Shown piece by piece: positions 35,691 to 47,086 of a stretch of DNA of 64,000 bases (position 1 is its first letter; each line of letters begins with the position of its first letter). This stretch comes from Corynebacterium sp. P4-C1. GTDB lineage: Bacteria > Actinomycetota > Actinomycetes > Mycobacteriales > Mycobacteriaceae. Location of the stretch: the NCBI RefSeq assembly GCF_030503595.1, contig NZ_CP129966.1, positions 1,674,001-1,738,000 on the forward strand, written 5' to 3'. The notes beneath the pieces are model-generated. The model saw only the letters and a list, made by a program, of their open reading frames with translations, made no database searches and was not told where the DNA came from. Made by a program: the position numbers and the translations under genes.

Positions 35691-36767
35691 ATGGCTACAC
35701 CCGCTTCAGTGAACGAACCCGACATCCTCGACATCGCGCGAGAGAAATGCCTGGAAAACGGCGAAGGACTCTCCGAAGCTGAGATCTACCGAGCTCTCAC
35801 CATCGAGGATGAACGGTTACAGGAACTACTCGATCTCGCCCACCAGGTCCGGATCAAGCACTGCGGTGTCGAGATCTCTCTCGAGGGCATCATTTCCCTG
35901 AAGACCGGCGGGTGCCCGGAGGACTGTAGCTTCTGCTCCCAGTCCGGGCTGTTTGAATCCCCCGTCCGCTCTGTCACTCTTGACACAGCAGAACTAGTCG
36001 AGGCCGCGAAGCAATCCGAGAAGATGGGCGCGAGCGAGTTCTGCATCGTTGCCGCTGTGAAGAGCCCGACTGACTCCCTGCTCGACCAAGTCGCTCAGGC
36101 GATCGTCGCAATCAACAACGAGGTGGACATTTCTATCTCCGCCTCCCTCGGCACACTGACCCGCAAGGATGCCCACCGGCTCTCGCAAATGGGTGTCATA
36201 CGCTACAACCACAACCTGGAGACCGCGAAGTCGTTCTTCCCCAACGTCGTCACCACACACACGTGGCAGGAACGTAGGGACACCTTGGAGAATGTCTTGG
36301 CGGAAGGAATGGAGACCTGCTCCGGCGGGATCATCGGTCTCGGCGAAAGTCTTGAGCAGCGCGCCGAGTTCGCCGCTCAGCTCGCTCAAATCAACCCGCA
36401 CGAAACACCGATCAACTTCCTCGATCCCCGCCCCGGGACCCCGTTCGCTAACCGTCCCTTGGTTCCCCAAGGCGAGGCCTTGCGCGCGGTCGCCGCTCTC
36501 CGACTGGCTATGCCCTCGACACAGCTGCGGTTCGCCGGCGGTACTGAGCTTGCGCTCGGGGATGACGGCACAGAAACTGGCCTCCTTGGCGGGGCTAACG
36601 CCATCATCGGCGGCAACTACCTGACGACATTCGGCCGGCCGATCGAAAAGGACCGTGATGCGATCGACCGCGCCATGGATTCCCCGCGAAACCTTCCCAT
36701 CACACCCGTCGGACAGAAACAGCGCACCGATCACGGCATCCTGTACAGCACGTTGAAGTCGCTCTAG
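35691..36767 (+). CDS. bioB: Biotin synthase
   Basis: A 358-residue radical SAM enzyme that inserts sulfur into dethiobiotin. The cluster motif is [14 protein letters not shown] (CxxxCxxC), and the second-cluster residues lie in the YNHNLET and FRFAGG-like LRFAGGTE parts. Corynebacteria are often biotin-limited, and this gene typically stands apart from bioA and bioD. It is preceded by a BioQ-like operator and coupled to the small gene at 36767 by a one-base overlap. Confidence 0.96.
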   Translation: MATPASVNEPDILDIAREKCLENGEGLSEAEIYRALTIEDERLQELLDLAHQVRIKHCGVEISLEGIISLKTGGCPEDCSFCSQSGLFESPVRSVTLDTAELVEAAKQSEKMGASEFCIVAAVKSPTDSLLDQVAQAIVAINNEVDISISASLGTLTRKDAHRLSQMGVIRYNHNLETAKSFFPNVVTTHTWQERRDTLENVLAEGMETCSGGIIGLGESLEQRAEFAAQLAQINPHETPINFLDPRPGTPFANRPLVPQGEALRAVAALRLAMPSTQLRFAGGTELALGDDGTETGLLGGANAIIGGNYLTTFGRPIEKDRDAIDRAMDSPRNLPITPVGQKQRTDHGILYSTLKSL

Positions 36768-36970
36768 TGAGAATCCCCGATTCAACGGAATTGGCCGACG
36801 CAGTGTTGAGCGGCGAGCTCCAATTACCTTTTGACCCGGCGCGACCCTATGACGCACCTCGAATCTGCCCGTTGTGCGAGCGCCGGATGGTCGTGAAAAT
36901 GAACCCTGTGGCTTGGGAGGCTATCTGCTCACGCCACGGGATTCTCCGCTCGGAGTGGCTGGAACGCTAG
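36767..36970 (+). CDS. bsaP: BsaP-like biotin synthase auxiliary protein
   Basis: A 67-residue protein from a GTG overlapping the bioB stop (TAGTG). It has one Cys pair (CPLCERRM) and a third Cys in ICSRHG, suited to metal or iron-sulfur binding. BsaP (Rv1590 in Mycobacterium tuberculosis) is needed for mycobacterial-type biotin synthase to work. The position, size and Cys pattern match. Confidence 0.8.
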   Translation: MRIPDSTELADAVLSGELQLPFDPARPYDAPRICPLCERRMVVKMNPVAWEAICSRHGILRSEWLER

Positions 36971-37003
36971 GTTCTGAGCCCGACCTACCCGGGCCACCCC
37001 GAC

Positions 37004-37921
37004 TTAGAGCGAGGCCACGAATTTCTCCAGTCGATCGGCGACCCGCTCCGGCTTACGCGCCCACTTCGTGTGCCCCAGTCCCCCGATCAACTGTTCAACA
37101 TGAACGTTGTCGGGGTCGAATTTATCTGCCAGATACGCCGCAGATGCCAATGTGCAGTCATCGTCGTCAGTGAAACGCGTCAGCAGAATCGGTACGGTGA
37201 CGTTCTTCATCCCCGCCTCGTAATCGATGTCTTGACCCTTCAGGTCCGCCAGCGAATTCGTGTGCGCGAAACGCGTCCATTCCCTCACGTGCACATCAGA
37301 TTGCCGGCCGTAGCCCGCCAGGTCCAACCGTCCTGCCGGCCAGTAGCCGACGACCTTGGACACGGCCGTCATGAACAGGCTCCCCAGCGCTACACGACGC
37401 CGGTCCGCCCCCACGAAGCTCTCCTTGTACGGGCTTCCGGTGCCCACGCCCATCATGCCCACCACATTGAGCTCCTTCGCCTCCGGGCGCGCAAGGAACA
37501 GCGACGCCACTTGCCCGCCCATTGAGTGCGTCAGCAGCACCGTCGGGTGGTCTGCCGGAAGACCCAGCTCCTCTTTCGCGGCACGGATCGTCCTAGGGTA
37601 ATCCTCCGAGGCGGTGTCGTGGTAGCCCCACCGCGCTTTCCGTGTCGCGCGAGCTGTACTGCGACCCTGGCCGCGCAACTCACCGATCACGACCGGGTAG
37701 CCGCGGTCTGCCAGTTCCTGCGCCGTTGGCCGGAAATAGCGGGCCCCCATACCGAAACCCGGCCAGATCGCCACCAGCGGCGCCGGTGCGGTGCCCGGGT
37801 CCGCTTGTCCACTGCGCTCCCCTTGAGCGGGAAAGACATAGACCGGTGAGACGTCCCCACTCGGCAGTTCCACATCAGCGTTGACGAAGGTGTACTGGTT
37901 CGGACTTTTCTTTTCGCTCAT
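37004..37921 (-). CDS. Alpha/beta-hydrolase, lysophospholipase-like
   Basis: A 305-residue hydrolase. The nucleophile elbow is THSMGGQ, the oxyanion region is WPGFGMGARYF, and the likely acid and His are in RFTDDDDCT and GGLGHTKWAR. There is no signal peptide. The ATG at 37921 (MSEKKSPNQYTF) is used rather than the open frame that runs back into gyrB. Convergent with bsaP. The substrate is unknown. Confidence 0.82.
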   Translation of the reverse strand: MSEKKSPNQYTFVNADVELPSGDVSPVYVFPAQGERSGQADPGTAPAPLVAIWPGFGMGARYFRPTAQELADRGYPVVIGELRGQGRSTARATRKARWGYHDTASEDYPRTIRAAKEELGLPADHPTVLLTHSMGGQVASLFLARPEAKELNVVGMMGVGTGSPYKESFVGADRRRVALGSLFMTAVSKVVGYWPAGRLDLAGYGRQSDVHVREWTRFAHTNSLADLKGQDIDYEAGMKNVTVPILLTRFTDDDDCTLASAAYLADKFDPDNVHVEQLIGGLGHTKWARKPERVADRLEKFVASL

Positions 37922-37968
37922 GAAGATAGTGTGCCAGATCACACTCGTCGATAAGCGAAAATGCGTCC

Positions 37969-40095
<2,127 letters not shown>

Positions 40096-40194
40096 TCACG
40101 GCGTAAATACGTCTTTAACCCATGTCATCTTACACGGTTGAGGTCCCCCACAGACGCACCGCCGACGCCAGCGACAGGGTGTTTCACGCGCGTT

Positions 40195-40839
40195 TTACCC
40201 GTACGTATCCCGCGGCCCGCGGCCCTTGACATGAAGCGGCCCATACCGCCAGTTCTTGGTCTTGGGCGGGTAGACGTGCAGTTTCGTGATCACGCCCGGC
40301 CCGATTTTCTCCGCGATCTGGGACAGCACGGTGGACTGCATGTACTTCAGGTTCGTGGCCCAGGCGGTCTGGTCGCAGGAGATGAACAGCTCCCCGTTTT
40401 TGATCATGCTCACTTCGGTGTGCTGCGCGATCTTCTCCCCCACCAGGGATTCCCAGTTGCCCATTACCCAGCCGTGGGCGATGGGTTCTGTCCAGTCGCG
40501 CTGTTGAATCTCCTTCTTCAGCAACGAGCCGAAACCGGCGACCTGGTAGCTTCTCCGCAGCGGCCGCCCGTCAGCACCCGTCGGCCGACCCATGTGCGGA
40601 CGGTTCTTCGCTGTTGTGCCGGGGGCAGTCTTCTCCGGGGCGAGGTCCAGGCCCGGCACGGAGATCTCCGGTGTCGCCGATTCTTCCGTGCCCATCGCCG
40701 CGGCGAGTTTGCCCACGGACCGGCGCGGAACGACATTTTGGCCCTGGCCCGCGAGCCGCGGCACCTTTCTTCCGCGCCGCTTCGCTGTGGCCCGGAGATT
40801 TTCGAATGTGGCGCTGACCAGGTCTTGCGGCTCAGTCAC
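40195..40839 (-). CDS. dciA: DciA, replicative helicase loader (DUF721)
   Basis: A 214-residue protein of the DciA/DUF721 family, which replaces DnaC for loading DnaB at origins in most bacteria. The conserved C-terminal domain runs from [11 protein letters not shown] to about [11 protein letters not shown], with a KH-like fold core ([17 protein letters not shown]). The N-terminal half is basic and likely disordered. The start overlaps the recF stop by four bases, and it lies before gyrB. Confidence 0.9.
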   Translation of the reverse strand: MTEPQDLVSATFENLRATAKRRGRKVPRLAGQGQNVVPRRSVGKLAAAMGTEESATPEISVPGLDLAPEKTAPGTTAKNRPHMGRPTGADGRPLRRSYQVAGFGSLLKKEIQQRDWTEPIAHGWVMGNWESLVGEKIAQHTEVSMIKNGELFISCDQTAWATNLKYMQSTVLSQIAEKIGPGVITKLHVYPPKTKNWRYGPLHVKGRGPRDTYG

Positions 40840-42029
40840 GAGATCGCCTCGATAGTGGACACGCGTCCGTCGCCGCTATCTTTCATGACCACGCCGTAGC
40901 GCGCGGAAACATGGTCATCGAGGTTCGCCGGCAGATCGTCGCCGACCGCGGCGGTGATGAGCACCTGCTCAGCCTTCTCCGCCACGGCGACGAGGCGACG
41001 GCGCCGTTTGGCGTCCAGTTCCGCGAATACATCGTCCAGAATCAGCACCGGTTCCACACCGTCGGACGAGAGCAGCGCATACTCCGCCAGGTGCAAGGCG
41101 AGCGCGAACGACCAGGTTTCCCCGTGGCTCGCGTATCCTTTCGCCGGGTGGTCGCCGAGCATCAGCACGAGATCGTCCCGGTGCGGACCGACCAACGTCG
41201 TCCCACGGTCGATTTCCTCCTTGCGGCGCCGCGAGAGCTCCGTGAGAAACGCGGCCTCAATAATCGCCGGGTCGTGGGTATCCGCATCAGCGAGCTTTTC
41301 GACGCCCCGGTCCACCGTCGAGCTGTACCCGATCCCCGCCGGTCGCGATTCCGGGGCGACTGAGGCGTATGCGTCGTGAACCGGTTGGGACAGCTCGGCG
41401 ACAAGTTTCTTGCGCCCTGCGATCACTTGCGCGCCGAGTGAAGCCAACTGCATGTCCCAGGCATCGAGGGTGCTCAGCGCGCTGGCACCCTGGTCGTCGT
41501 TGTAACCGCGCCGCAGCAGCATATTCTGCGAGCGCAAAAGCGCGTTGCGCTGACGCAGCACCTTGTCGTAATCCGCTTTCGCCCCGCCGAATCGTGGGGT
41601 GCGGATGCTGGCCAACCCGTCGAGAAAGCGCCGCCGCTCCCCCGGCTCACCCACCACGAGCGCCAGATCCTCAGGCGCGAAAACCACCGTCCGCAGCACA
41701 CCGAGCATCTCGCGCGGGGATTTCAACCGTGTCCGGTTGATCTGCGCCTGGTTGGCTTCCTTCGGCTTGATCAGCAGGTGTGTTGTCAGTTCCCGGCCCT
41801 CGTTGACCGTGGTGACCGACACCCGCGCGTTCTGCGCACCGGCGCGCACCAGCGGTTGATCCTTGGAGACACGGTGACTGCTCAACGTCGCCGAGTAGAT
41901 GACCGCCTCGACGATGTTGGTCTTCCCGTGGCCGTTGCGGCCGGAGAATACTGTGACTCCTTGGTCCAGCTCGAGGTTCAGCTCGGGCCAGGAGCGGAAA
42001 TCACGCAGATCGAGTTCACGGACAAACAC
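40836..42029 (-). CDS. recF: RecF recombination mediator
   Basis: A 397-residue SMC-like ATPase that loads RecA at single-strand gaps. Walker A is [13 protein letters not shown], the signature region is [16 protein letters not shown], and Walker B is [12 protein letters not shown]. It is encoded between dnaN (12 bases upstream) and dciA, as usual near the origin. Confidence 0.95.
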   Translation of the reverse strand: MFVRELDLRDFRSWPELNLELDQGVTVFSGRNGHGKTNIVEAVIYSATLSSHRVSKDQPLVRAGAQNARVSVTTVNEGRELTTHLLIKPKEANQAQINRTRLKSPREMLGVLRTVVFAPEDLALVVGEPGERRRFLDGLASIRTPRFGGAKADYDKVLRQRNALLRSQNMLLRRGYNDDQGASALSTLDAWDMQLASLGAQVIAGRKKLVAELSQPVHDAYASVAPESRPAGIGYSSTVDRGVEKLADADTHDPAIIEAAFLTELSRRRKEEIDRGTTLVGPHRDDLVLMLGDHPAKGYASHGETWSFALALHLAEYALLSSDGVEPVLILDDVFAELDAKRRRRLVAVAEKAEQVLITAAVGDDLPANLDDHVSARYGVVMKDSGDGRVSTIEAIS

Positions 42030-42041
42030 GGATCACGCCGC

Positions 42042-43229
42042 TTAACCCGGCAGGCGCACCGGCATCAGCAGGTAGGTGAAGTCGGTCGCCGGGGTGTCGA
42101 AGGAACCGTCCGCGCCCGCCTCCGGCATCTCCTCCGGTTCCGGGATCATGATGGCCGGCCGCGATGCCTCGGTGAAGCCGAAAACAACACGCTTGGTCGG
42201 AATGACACTCAAACCGTCGCGCAGGTAGCCGGAGTTGAAGGCGATGAGCAGCTCATCGGCACCCGTGAACGCGCACTGGAGGGATTCGCTCGCCTCCCCG
42301 GAATCAGCGCCGGAGGCATAGAGAGTGACCTCGCCCGGCTTGAAGTGCATGCGCAGCTGCGCGTTACGGTCGGCGACCAGGCTCACGCGGCGGATGGCCT
42401 CGACCAGCGGAGCGATTTCAACCGATGCCATGGAAGTGTGCGATTTCGGCAGCAGCGGCTGAATATTCGGGAATTCTGCGTCCAGCATGCGCGTCGTGGT
42501 CTCGCGGTTCTGCGAGTGGAGACCGAACAGGCCGTCGCCACCAACGTTCTCGCCGGTGCCCACAGCAATCTCGACCGGCTCCTCGAGGTGGGAGGCCAGA
42601 GTGCGGGCGTTGTCCAACAGCGTTTTTGCCGGAATGAGCAGCTTCGCCTGCACATCAGCGTTGACAGGCTCCCACTCCAGCGACCGTAGCGCCAGACGGA
42701 AACGGTCGGTGGCGGCCAGCTGGACGCTGTTGCCCGAAATCTCCATGTGCACACCTGTCAGCATGGGCAGCGTGTCATCGCGCCCGGCGGCGGATGCCAC
42801 CTGAGTGATCGCGTTGACGAAAGTGGAGGTGTCCAACGTGCCGGTGACCTCCGGCAGCTTGGGCAGCTGCGGATAATCGTCCAGCGGCATAAGCGGTAGC
42901 TCGAAGCGGGCGGCCCCGCCCTGCAACAGCATGCGGGAATTGTCCACGGACACCTCGACGGGCTTGGCCGGCATGTTGGACACGATGTCCGCCATGAGCT
43001 TGCCTGCCACGGCGACGCGGCCCGGCTGATTGACCTCGGCGCTGATGCGCACCTGAGTGGAAACCTCGTAGTCGAAGCCCGCCAGTTCCAGGCCGTTGTC
43101 ATCCGCCGTGATTACCACAGCGCGGAGCACCGGCTGCGTGTTCTTCGTGGGCAGATTGCGCGCGACCCACGCGACGGCATCCGAGAGATCGTCTTTGTGC
43201 ACGCGGAATGACACGTTGTTGTCGTCCAT
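42042..43229 (-). CDS. dnaN: DNA polymerase III beta clamp
   Basis: A 395-residue sliding clamp with three similar domains. The C-terminal YLLMPVRLPG matches the clamp ending, and the ligand-pocket segment FNSGYLRDGLSVIP is present. It lies downstream of dnaA beyond the origin region at 43494-43693. Confidence 0.97.
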   Translation of the reverse strand: MDDNNVSFRVHKDDLSDAVAWVARNLPTKNTQPVLRAVVITADDNGLELAGFDYEVSTQVRISAEVNQPGRVAVAGKLMADIVSNMPAKPVEVSVDNSRMLLQGGAARFELPLMPLDDYPQLPKLPEVTGTLDTSTFVNAITQVASAAGRDDTLPMLTGVHMEISGNSVQLAATDRFRLALRSLEWEPVNADVQAKLLIPAKTLLDNARTLASHLEEPVEIAVGTGENVGGDGLFGLHSQNRETTTRMLDAEFPNIQPLLPKSHTSMASVEIAPLVEAIRRVSLVADRNAQLRMHFKPGEVTLYASGADSGEASESLQCAFTGADELLIAFNSGYLRDGLSVIPTKRVVFGFTEASRPAIMIPEPEEMPEAGADGSFDTPATDFTYLLMPVRLPG

Positions 43230-43493
43230 GGTCCTCGTCGCTCCTTATTTCGGCTGCCGGATAGGTGAGCTCACTTTCAACTCACCTTAAGCGGTGCGCA
43301 GATTCGCCTCAACGCCAGCCTGCCCATTGAAGTGCGCACGCCCGGCCGAGTTGTCCCCACGCTCTCTTTCTCTTGGAATTCATACTAGGAAAAAGACTGG
43401 GAGAAACAGTAGGTGCTGTGCAGTCTGTGGAACACAGTCCATCGCACCATGTCGTCTCGGCGTGTCGCCTGTGGGCCATCGGTGTGCAATTCT

Positions 43494-43693
43494 TGTGGAT
43501 AACTCGCATTGGTTGTGGATAACTTCTTCGGCCACTTTGTTCCCCACAGCCTCCGCGTCTAATTCCACCGCCAAATCACATCTTTCTCCCGCCCCTGTGG
43601 ACAGCACTTTCGCGCTGTGGATAACCGTTACGTGACCAATGCCACTTAATTACAACGGTGGAATTACACAGGTGTGAATAAGCCTGTGGATAA
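43494..43693. other. oriC region between dnaA and dnaN
   Basis: The gene-free stretch 43230-43754 holds four perfect DnaA boxes read as TGTGGATAA: 43494-43502, 43514-43522, 43616-43624 and 43685-43693, plus near matches (TGTGGACAG near 43595, TGTGAATAA at 43673). A moderately AT-rich part lies around 43640-43680. The other perfect boxes upstream of dnaA suggest that the origin spans both sides of the gene. Confidence 0.85.
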
Positions 43694-43699
43694 ACAAAA

Positions 43700-43726
43700 G
43701 CCACCGAGGAAGCCTTCCTCGGTGGC
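43700..43726 (-). terminator. Terminator of dnaA
   Basis: GCCACCGAGG (43700-43709) pairs with CCTCGGTGGC (43717-43726) around AAGCCTT. On the minus strand it is followed by TTTTGTTT. It lies about 29 bases after the dnaA stop. Confidence 0.85.
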
Positions 43727-43754
43727 GTAGGTGGGCGTCGTTAAGCGGTGCGCG

Positions 43755-45428
43755 TCAGCGGGCGCGGACCCGGTTCTTGATGTCTTGGGTGAGCTCCTGG
43801 ATTTCGTCGTAGGTCGCGCGGTTCTCTGTCATCTCCCCGCGGATCTTACGGTCGGCGTACATGACCGTGGTGTGGTCTTTGCCGCCGAATTCCTGGCCGA
43901 TCTTCGGCAACGACAAATCGGTCAACTCGCGGCACAGGTACATGGCGATCTGGCGGGCGTGCGCGACCACGCGGGTCTTGCCGGCGCCGGTGAGCTTGTC
44001 CATGGGCACTCGGAAGTACTCGGCGGCCGCCTCCTTGATGGTCTCGGCCGTGATCGTCACATCCCCCTCGTCCGGGAGAATGTCGCGGAGCGCGACCTGG
44101 GCGACATCGAGGGTGATCGGCTCGTTGATCAGCGAAGAATATGCGGAAACCCTGATGAGGGCGCCCTCGAGCTCGCGGATCGACGATTCGAATTGCGAGG
44201 CGATGAGTTCGAGAACGTCCTCGTCGACGCGGGTGCCGTCAGCGGCGGCCTTCTTCATCAGAATCGCGATGCGCGTTTCCAGGTCCGGCGGCTGAATATC
44301 CGTGATCAGGCCGCCCTCGAAGCGTGTGCGCAGGCGGTCCTCCAGCGTGGTCAGCTGTTTCGGCGGACGGTCGGAGGACAAAATAATCTGCTTATTCGAC
44401 TGGTGCAGGGCGTTGAAGGTGTGGAAGAACTCTTCCTGCGTCCCTTCTTTGCCCTCGAGGAACTGGATGTCGTCGACCATGAGAATGTCCAGGTCGCGGT
44501 AGCGCCGCTTGAAAGATTCCTGCCGGTCATCGCGCACGGAGTTGATGTAGTCGTTCGTGAACTCCTCAGAGGAGACGTACTTGATGCGCAGGTCCGGTTG
44601 CAGCACCTGGGCGTAGTTGCCCGCGGCGTGCAGCAGGTGCGTCTTGCCCAGGCCGGAGCCGCCCCAGATGAATAGCGGGTTGTAGGCGCGCGCCGGATTC
44701 TCCGCGACAGCCACCGCGGCGCCGTTGGCGAAACGGTTGGAGGAGCCGATGACAAAGTTCTCGAAGGTGTATTTCGGGTTCAGGCTGATGTCGCGGTCCG
44801 GGTCATGCGCCGGCTTCTCGCGCGGAATGCGCTGCGGCGCCGGAACGATCGGGTGGCTCGACTGCTGGCGGGAGGATTCCTCGACAGAGTTCTCCTGCTG
44901 CTGCGAGTGAATGCGCGCCAGCTCATCGAGTCCCATGGGCAGCTGTTCCCCCGCCAGCGGCGACGGATTCGCCGGGCGGGTCGGGGGTTGCTGCTGCGCC
45001 GCAGTCGGGAACGCCGGTTCAGAGTAGGTGCTGTACCAGTCGTCTGCGGAACTGTCGGTGCGCTGGGGCTGGGCTGGGGCTTGGACCTGGTTTTGCGCCT
45101 GGACTGGGGAGTGTGCCGGCACCTGCTGTTCGGAAGCCGCCGGGGTGTTCACTGAAACGGCGAGGTTGCAGGGCTGGCCCATGTGGTGGCTGAGGAGCTC
45201 CACGATGTAGGGGCCGAGATTGTTCTCCACCACATTCTTGGCCGCGGTGTGGGGTGCGGAAAGGATGCAGTAGCCGTCGACAAGCATGACGGGCTTGACC
45301 AGCTGCAGGTAGGCCCGGTCGCCCGGGGAGAACGTGGGCACGTGCGAATTCGGGCGTTCGGACAGGTTGAGCAGTTCGGCGACGATGTCCTGCCACAGAG
45401 CATTCAAACTCTGTTGATCGTGTGCCAT
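43755..45428 (-). CDS. dnaA: Chromosomal replication initiator DnaA
   Basis: A 557-residue initiator. Domain I fills about residues 1-95, a Gln/Pro-rich domain II linker runs to about 215, the AAA+ domain has Walker A GGSGLGKTHLLHA and Walker B ILMVDDIQFLEGK, and the DNA-binding domain ends with the signature GGKDHTTVMYADRK. DnaA boxes lie on both sides of the gene, which suggests autoregulation. The long linker is usual in actinobacteria. Confidence 0.98.
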   Translation of the reverse strand: MAHDQQSLNALWQDIVAELLNLSERPNSHVPTFSPGDRAYLQLVKPVMLVDGYCILSAPHTAAKNVVENNLGPYIVELLSHHMGQPCNLAVSVNTPAASEQQVPAHSPVQAQNQVQAPAQPQRTDSSADDWYSTYSEPAFPTAAQQQPPTRPANPSPLAGEQLPMGLDELARIHSQQQENSVEESSRQQSSHPIVPAPQRIPREKPAHDPDRDISLNPKYTFENFVIGSSNRFANGAAVAVAENPARAYNPLFIWGGSGLGKTHLLHAAGNYAQVLQPDLRIKYVSSEEFTNDYINSVRDDRQESFKRRYRDLDILMVDDIQFLEGKEGTQEEFFHTFNALHQSNKQIILSSDRPPKQLTTLEDRLRTRFEGGLITDIQPPDLETRIAILMKKAAADGTRVDEDVLELIASQFESSIRELEGALIRVSAYSSLINEPITLDVAQVALRDILPDEGDVTITAETIKEAAAEYFRVPMDKLTGAGKTRVVAHARQIAMYLCRELTDLSLPKIGQEFGGKDHTTVMYADRKIRGEMTENRATYDEIQELTQDIKNRVRAR

Positions 45429-45581
45429 GAAAGCCCGCTTTCCCTATCCGAATCCCGTTGCTCGCCCGCGGCGCCGAGATGGCGTTGCTGCCGCGGGCCG
45501 CTCACTTACCGCTCGCCGGTTACGAGCTTGTGAACCTTGTGAACAACGTGAACATTGCCCTGAACATGTGAATCCACAACT

Positions 45582-45735
45582 TTATCCACAGGTGTTGATG
45601 GAGTTCCTGTGTAGGTTATCCACAAGACAATCATCATGCTGTGGATAAACGATTGATGCCAAATTATCGCCTTTGACCTCGGTTTATGCCGCTTGGAATG
45701 GTAAAGCCTCAAGGTCATATTGAGGTTTATCCACA
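45582..45735. other. DnaA boxes upstream of dnaA
   Basis: Perfect boxes lie at 45582-45590 (+), 45616-45624 (+), 45640-45648 (-) and 45727-45735 (+), in a relatively AT-rich stretch. They may serve the dnaA promoter and the origin. Confidence 0.85.
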
Positions 45736-46279
45736 GTGGCAGTGGAACAATTCCTGTGAAGTTGTGGTGTTACAGCTTTCTTACCCTGCTCCGCCGCGGA
45801 CTGTCTAGGTGGCACGGCCGCACCCCGGGCGTCGCGGAGCCCGGATCAGAATGCACGTTCGAGACCTCTCCAGACCCGCGCAGGCTACGTCGGCGTGTCG
45901 TGTTTGACCTGCGGAAAAACACATTGTTGTAATTTCGGGGGTGAACAAATTCTGGGGTCGCTACCCCCGCGCGTCGATTTGGCCGGTGCGACGCCGATCA
46001 CGTATCCTGGCATGGTCTGTCGCACTCTGTTACCTCTGCGAATCCACAGCGACCGCAGTGTTCAGGGTGTGCGTGAGAGCATCATCAGTGCCGAGCACCG
46101 GGCCGCCTTGTTGGCGAGTCAGCGCCGATGACGCATGCCACCAGCGGTTTTCACGCTGTTAGAGCATCTCACTCACATGTTTTGAAAATGGCTGCCTCGT
46201 CCCGGGAAGGTGCCGGCGCCGGAGTCCCATCTCTGGTGCCCGCCGTTGGCCGCCGCATAGATCTCAAGGAGTCACCGCC
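45736..46279. other. Gene-free region upstream of rpmH
   Basis: 544 bases between the last upstream DnaA box and rpmH with no supportable gene. It should contain the rpmH promoter and a long leader; small open frames here lack ribosome sites and family likeness. Confidence 0.5.
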
Positions 46280-46417
46280 ATGTCTAAGCGGACTTTTCAG
46301 CCCAATAACCGCCGTCGCGCACGCAAGCACGGCTTCCGTACCCGCATGAACACCCGTGCTGGCCGCGCCATCGTTTCCGCGCGCCGCCGCAAGGGCCGCA
46401 ACAAGCTCACCGCCTAG
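46280..46417 (+). CDS. rpmH: 50S ribosomal protein L34
   Basis: A 45-residue highly basic protein: [19 protein letters not shown], then [20 protein letters not shown], ending NKLTA. This is the standard L34 pattern. RBS AAGGAG lies 10 bases before the ATG. It starts the rpmH-rnpA-yidD-yidC-rsmG unit pointing away from dnaA. Confidence 0.97.
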   Translation: MSKRTFQPNNRRRARKHGFRTRMNTRAGRAIVSARRRKGRNKLTA

Positions 46418-46431
46418 TCGTCTAGCGCGCT

Positions 46432-46791
46432 GTGCTGCCCCGCGCCCATAAGCTCACTTCTTCGGCGGAATTCCGCCGCGTGATCTCTCAAGGTGGGCGC
46501 GCGGGCTCCCGCACCGTCGTGGTGCACTATTACACCCGAACCGACACCGTCATTTCCGGCGGTCCACGGTTCGGGTTAATTGTGTCTAAACAGGTGGGCA
46601 ACGCCGTCGTCCGCCACCGCGTGTCCCGCCAGTTGCGCCATATCTGCATGGAGTTGGCACGCTCGCTCGACCGGGACGTGGATATCGTCATCCGCGCCCT
46701 TCCGGCGAGCGCCAACGCCAGCAGCGATGTTCTGTGCAAAGACACCTCTTCGGGGATCGAGCGGGGGCGCAAGAAGGCGTCGAAAAGCTAA
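46432..46791 (+). CDS. rnpA: Ribonuclease P protein component
   Basis: A 119-residue basic protein from a GTG, 14 bases after rpmH. Conserved RNase P features are [43 protein letters not shown] and [10 protein letters not shown]. It assists the RNA subunit in cutting tRNA 5' leaders. Confidence 0.95.
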   Translation: MLPRAHKLTSSAEFRRVISQGGRAGSRTVVVHYYTRTDTVISGGPRFGLIVSKQVGNAVVRHRVSRQLRHICMELARSLDRDVDIVIRALPASANASSDVLCKDTSSGIERGRKKASKS

Positions 46792-46803
46792 GGCGGTGTC
46801 CAA

Positions 46804-47079
46804 ATGGACTACTTCAACTCGGACGGCGAGCGCATCCCCGCACCTTCCGGCCCCATAGGTGCGGCTGTGGTGCGGGGCGTGCGGCTTTACCAAAAACATT
46901 TCTCACCCCTTAAGATGGGATCGACGTGCCGCTTCGAGCCGACCTGCAGCGCGTACGCGCTAGAAGCGGTGTCCCGGCATGGAGCAGCCCGCGGTGGCCT
47001 CCTCGCGCTTGTGCGCCTAGCCAAGTGCGGGCCTTGGCATCCCGGCGGCTACGACCCCGTACCTATGAACAGGAGTTAG
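46804..47079 (+). CDS. yidD: YidD membrane protein insertion factor
   Basis: A 91-residue protein with the family core YQKHFSPLKMGSTCRFEPTCSAYALEAV and GGYDPVP (shown as separate parts of one conserved block). It helps YidC insert membrane proteins. It ends eight bases before yidC. Confidence 0.94.
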   Translation: MDYFNSDGERIPAPSGPIGAAVVRGVRLYQKHFSPLKMGSTCRFEPTCSAYALEAVSRHGAARGGLLALVRLAKCGPWHPGGYDPVPMNRS

Positions 47080-47086
47080 ACAACCG

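Noticed and set aside
40178..40195. parS-like TGTTTCACGCGCG near dciA
   Set aside because: Only one half of the 16-base parS palindrome matches. No full TGTTTCACGTGAAACA was seen by eye anywhere in the window; a motif search would settle it.
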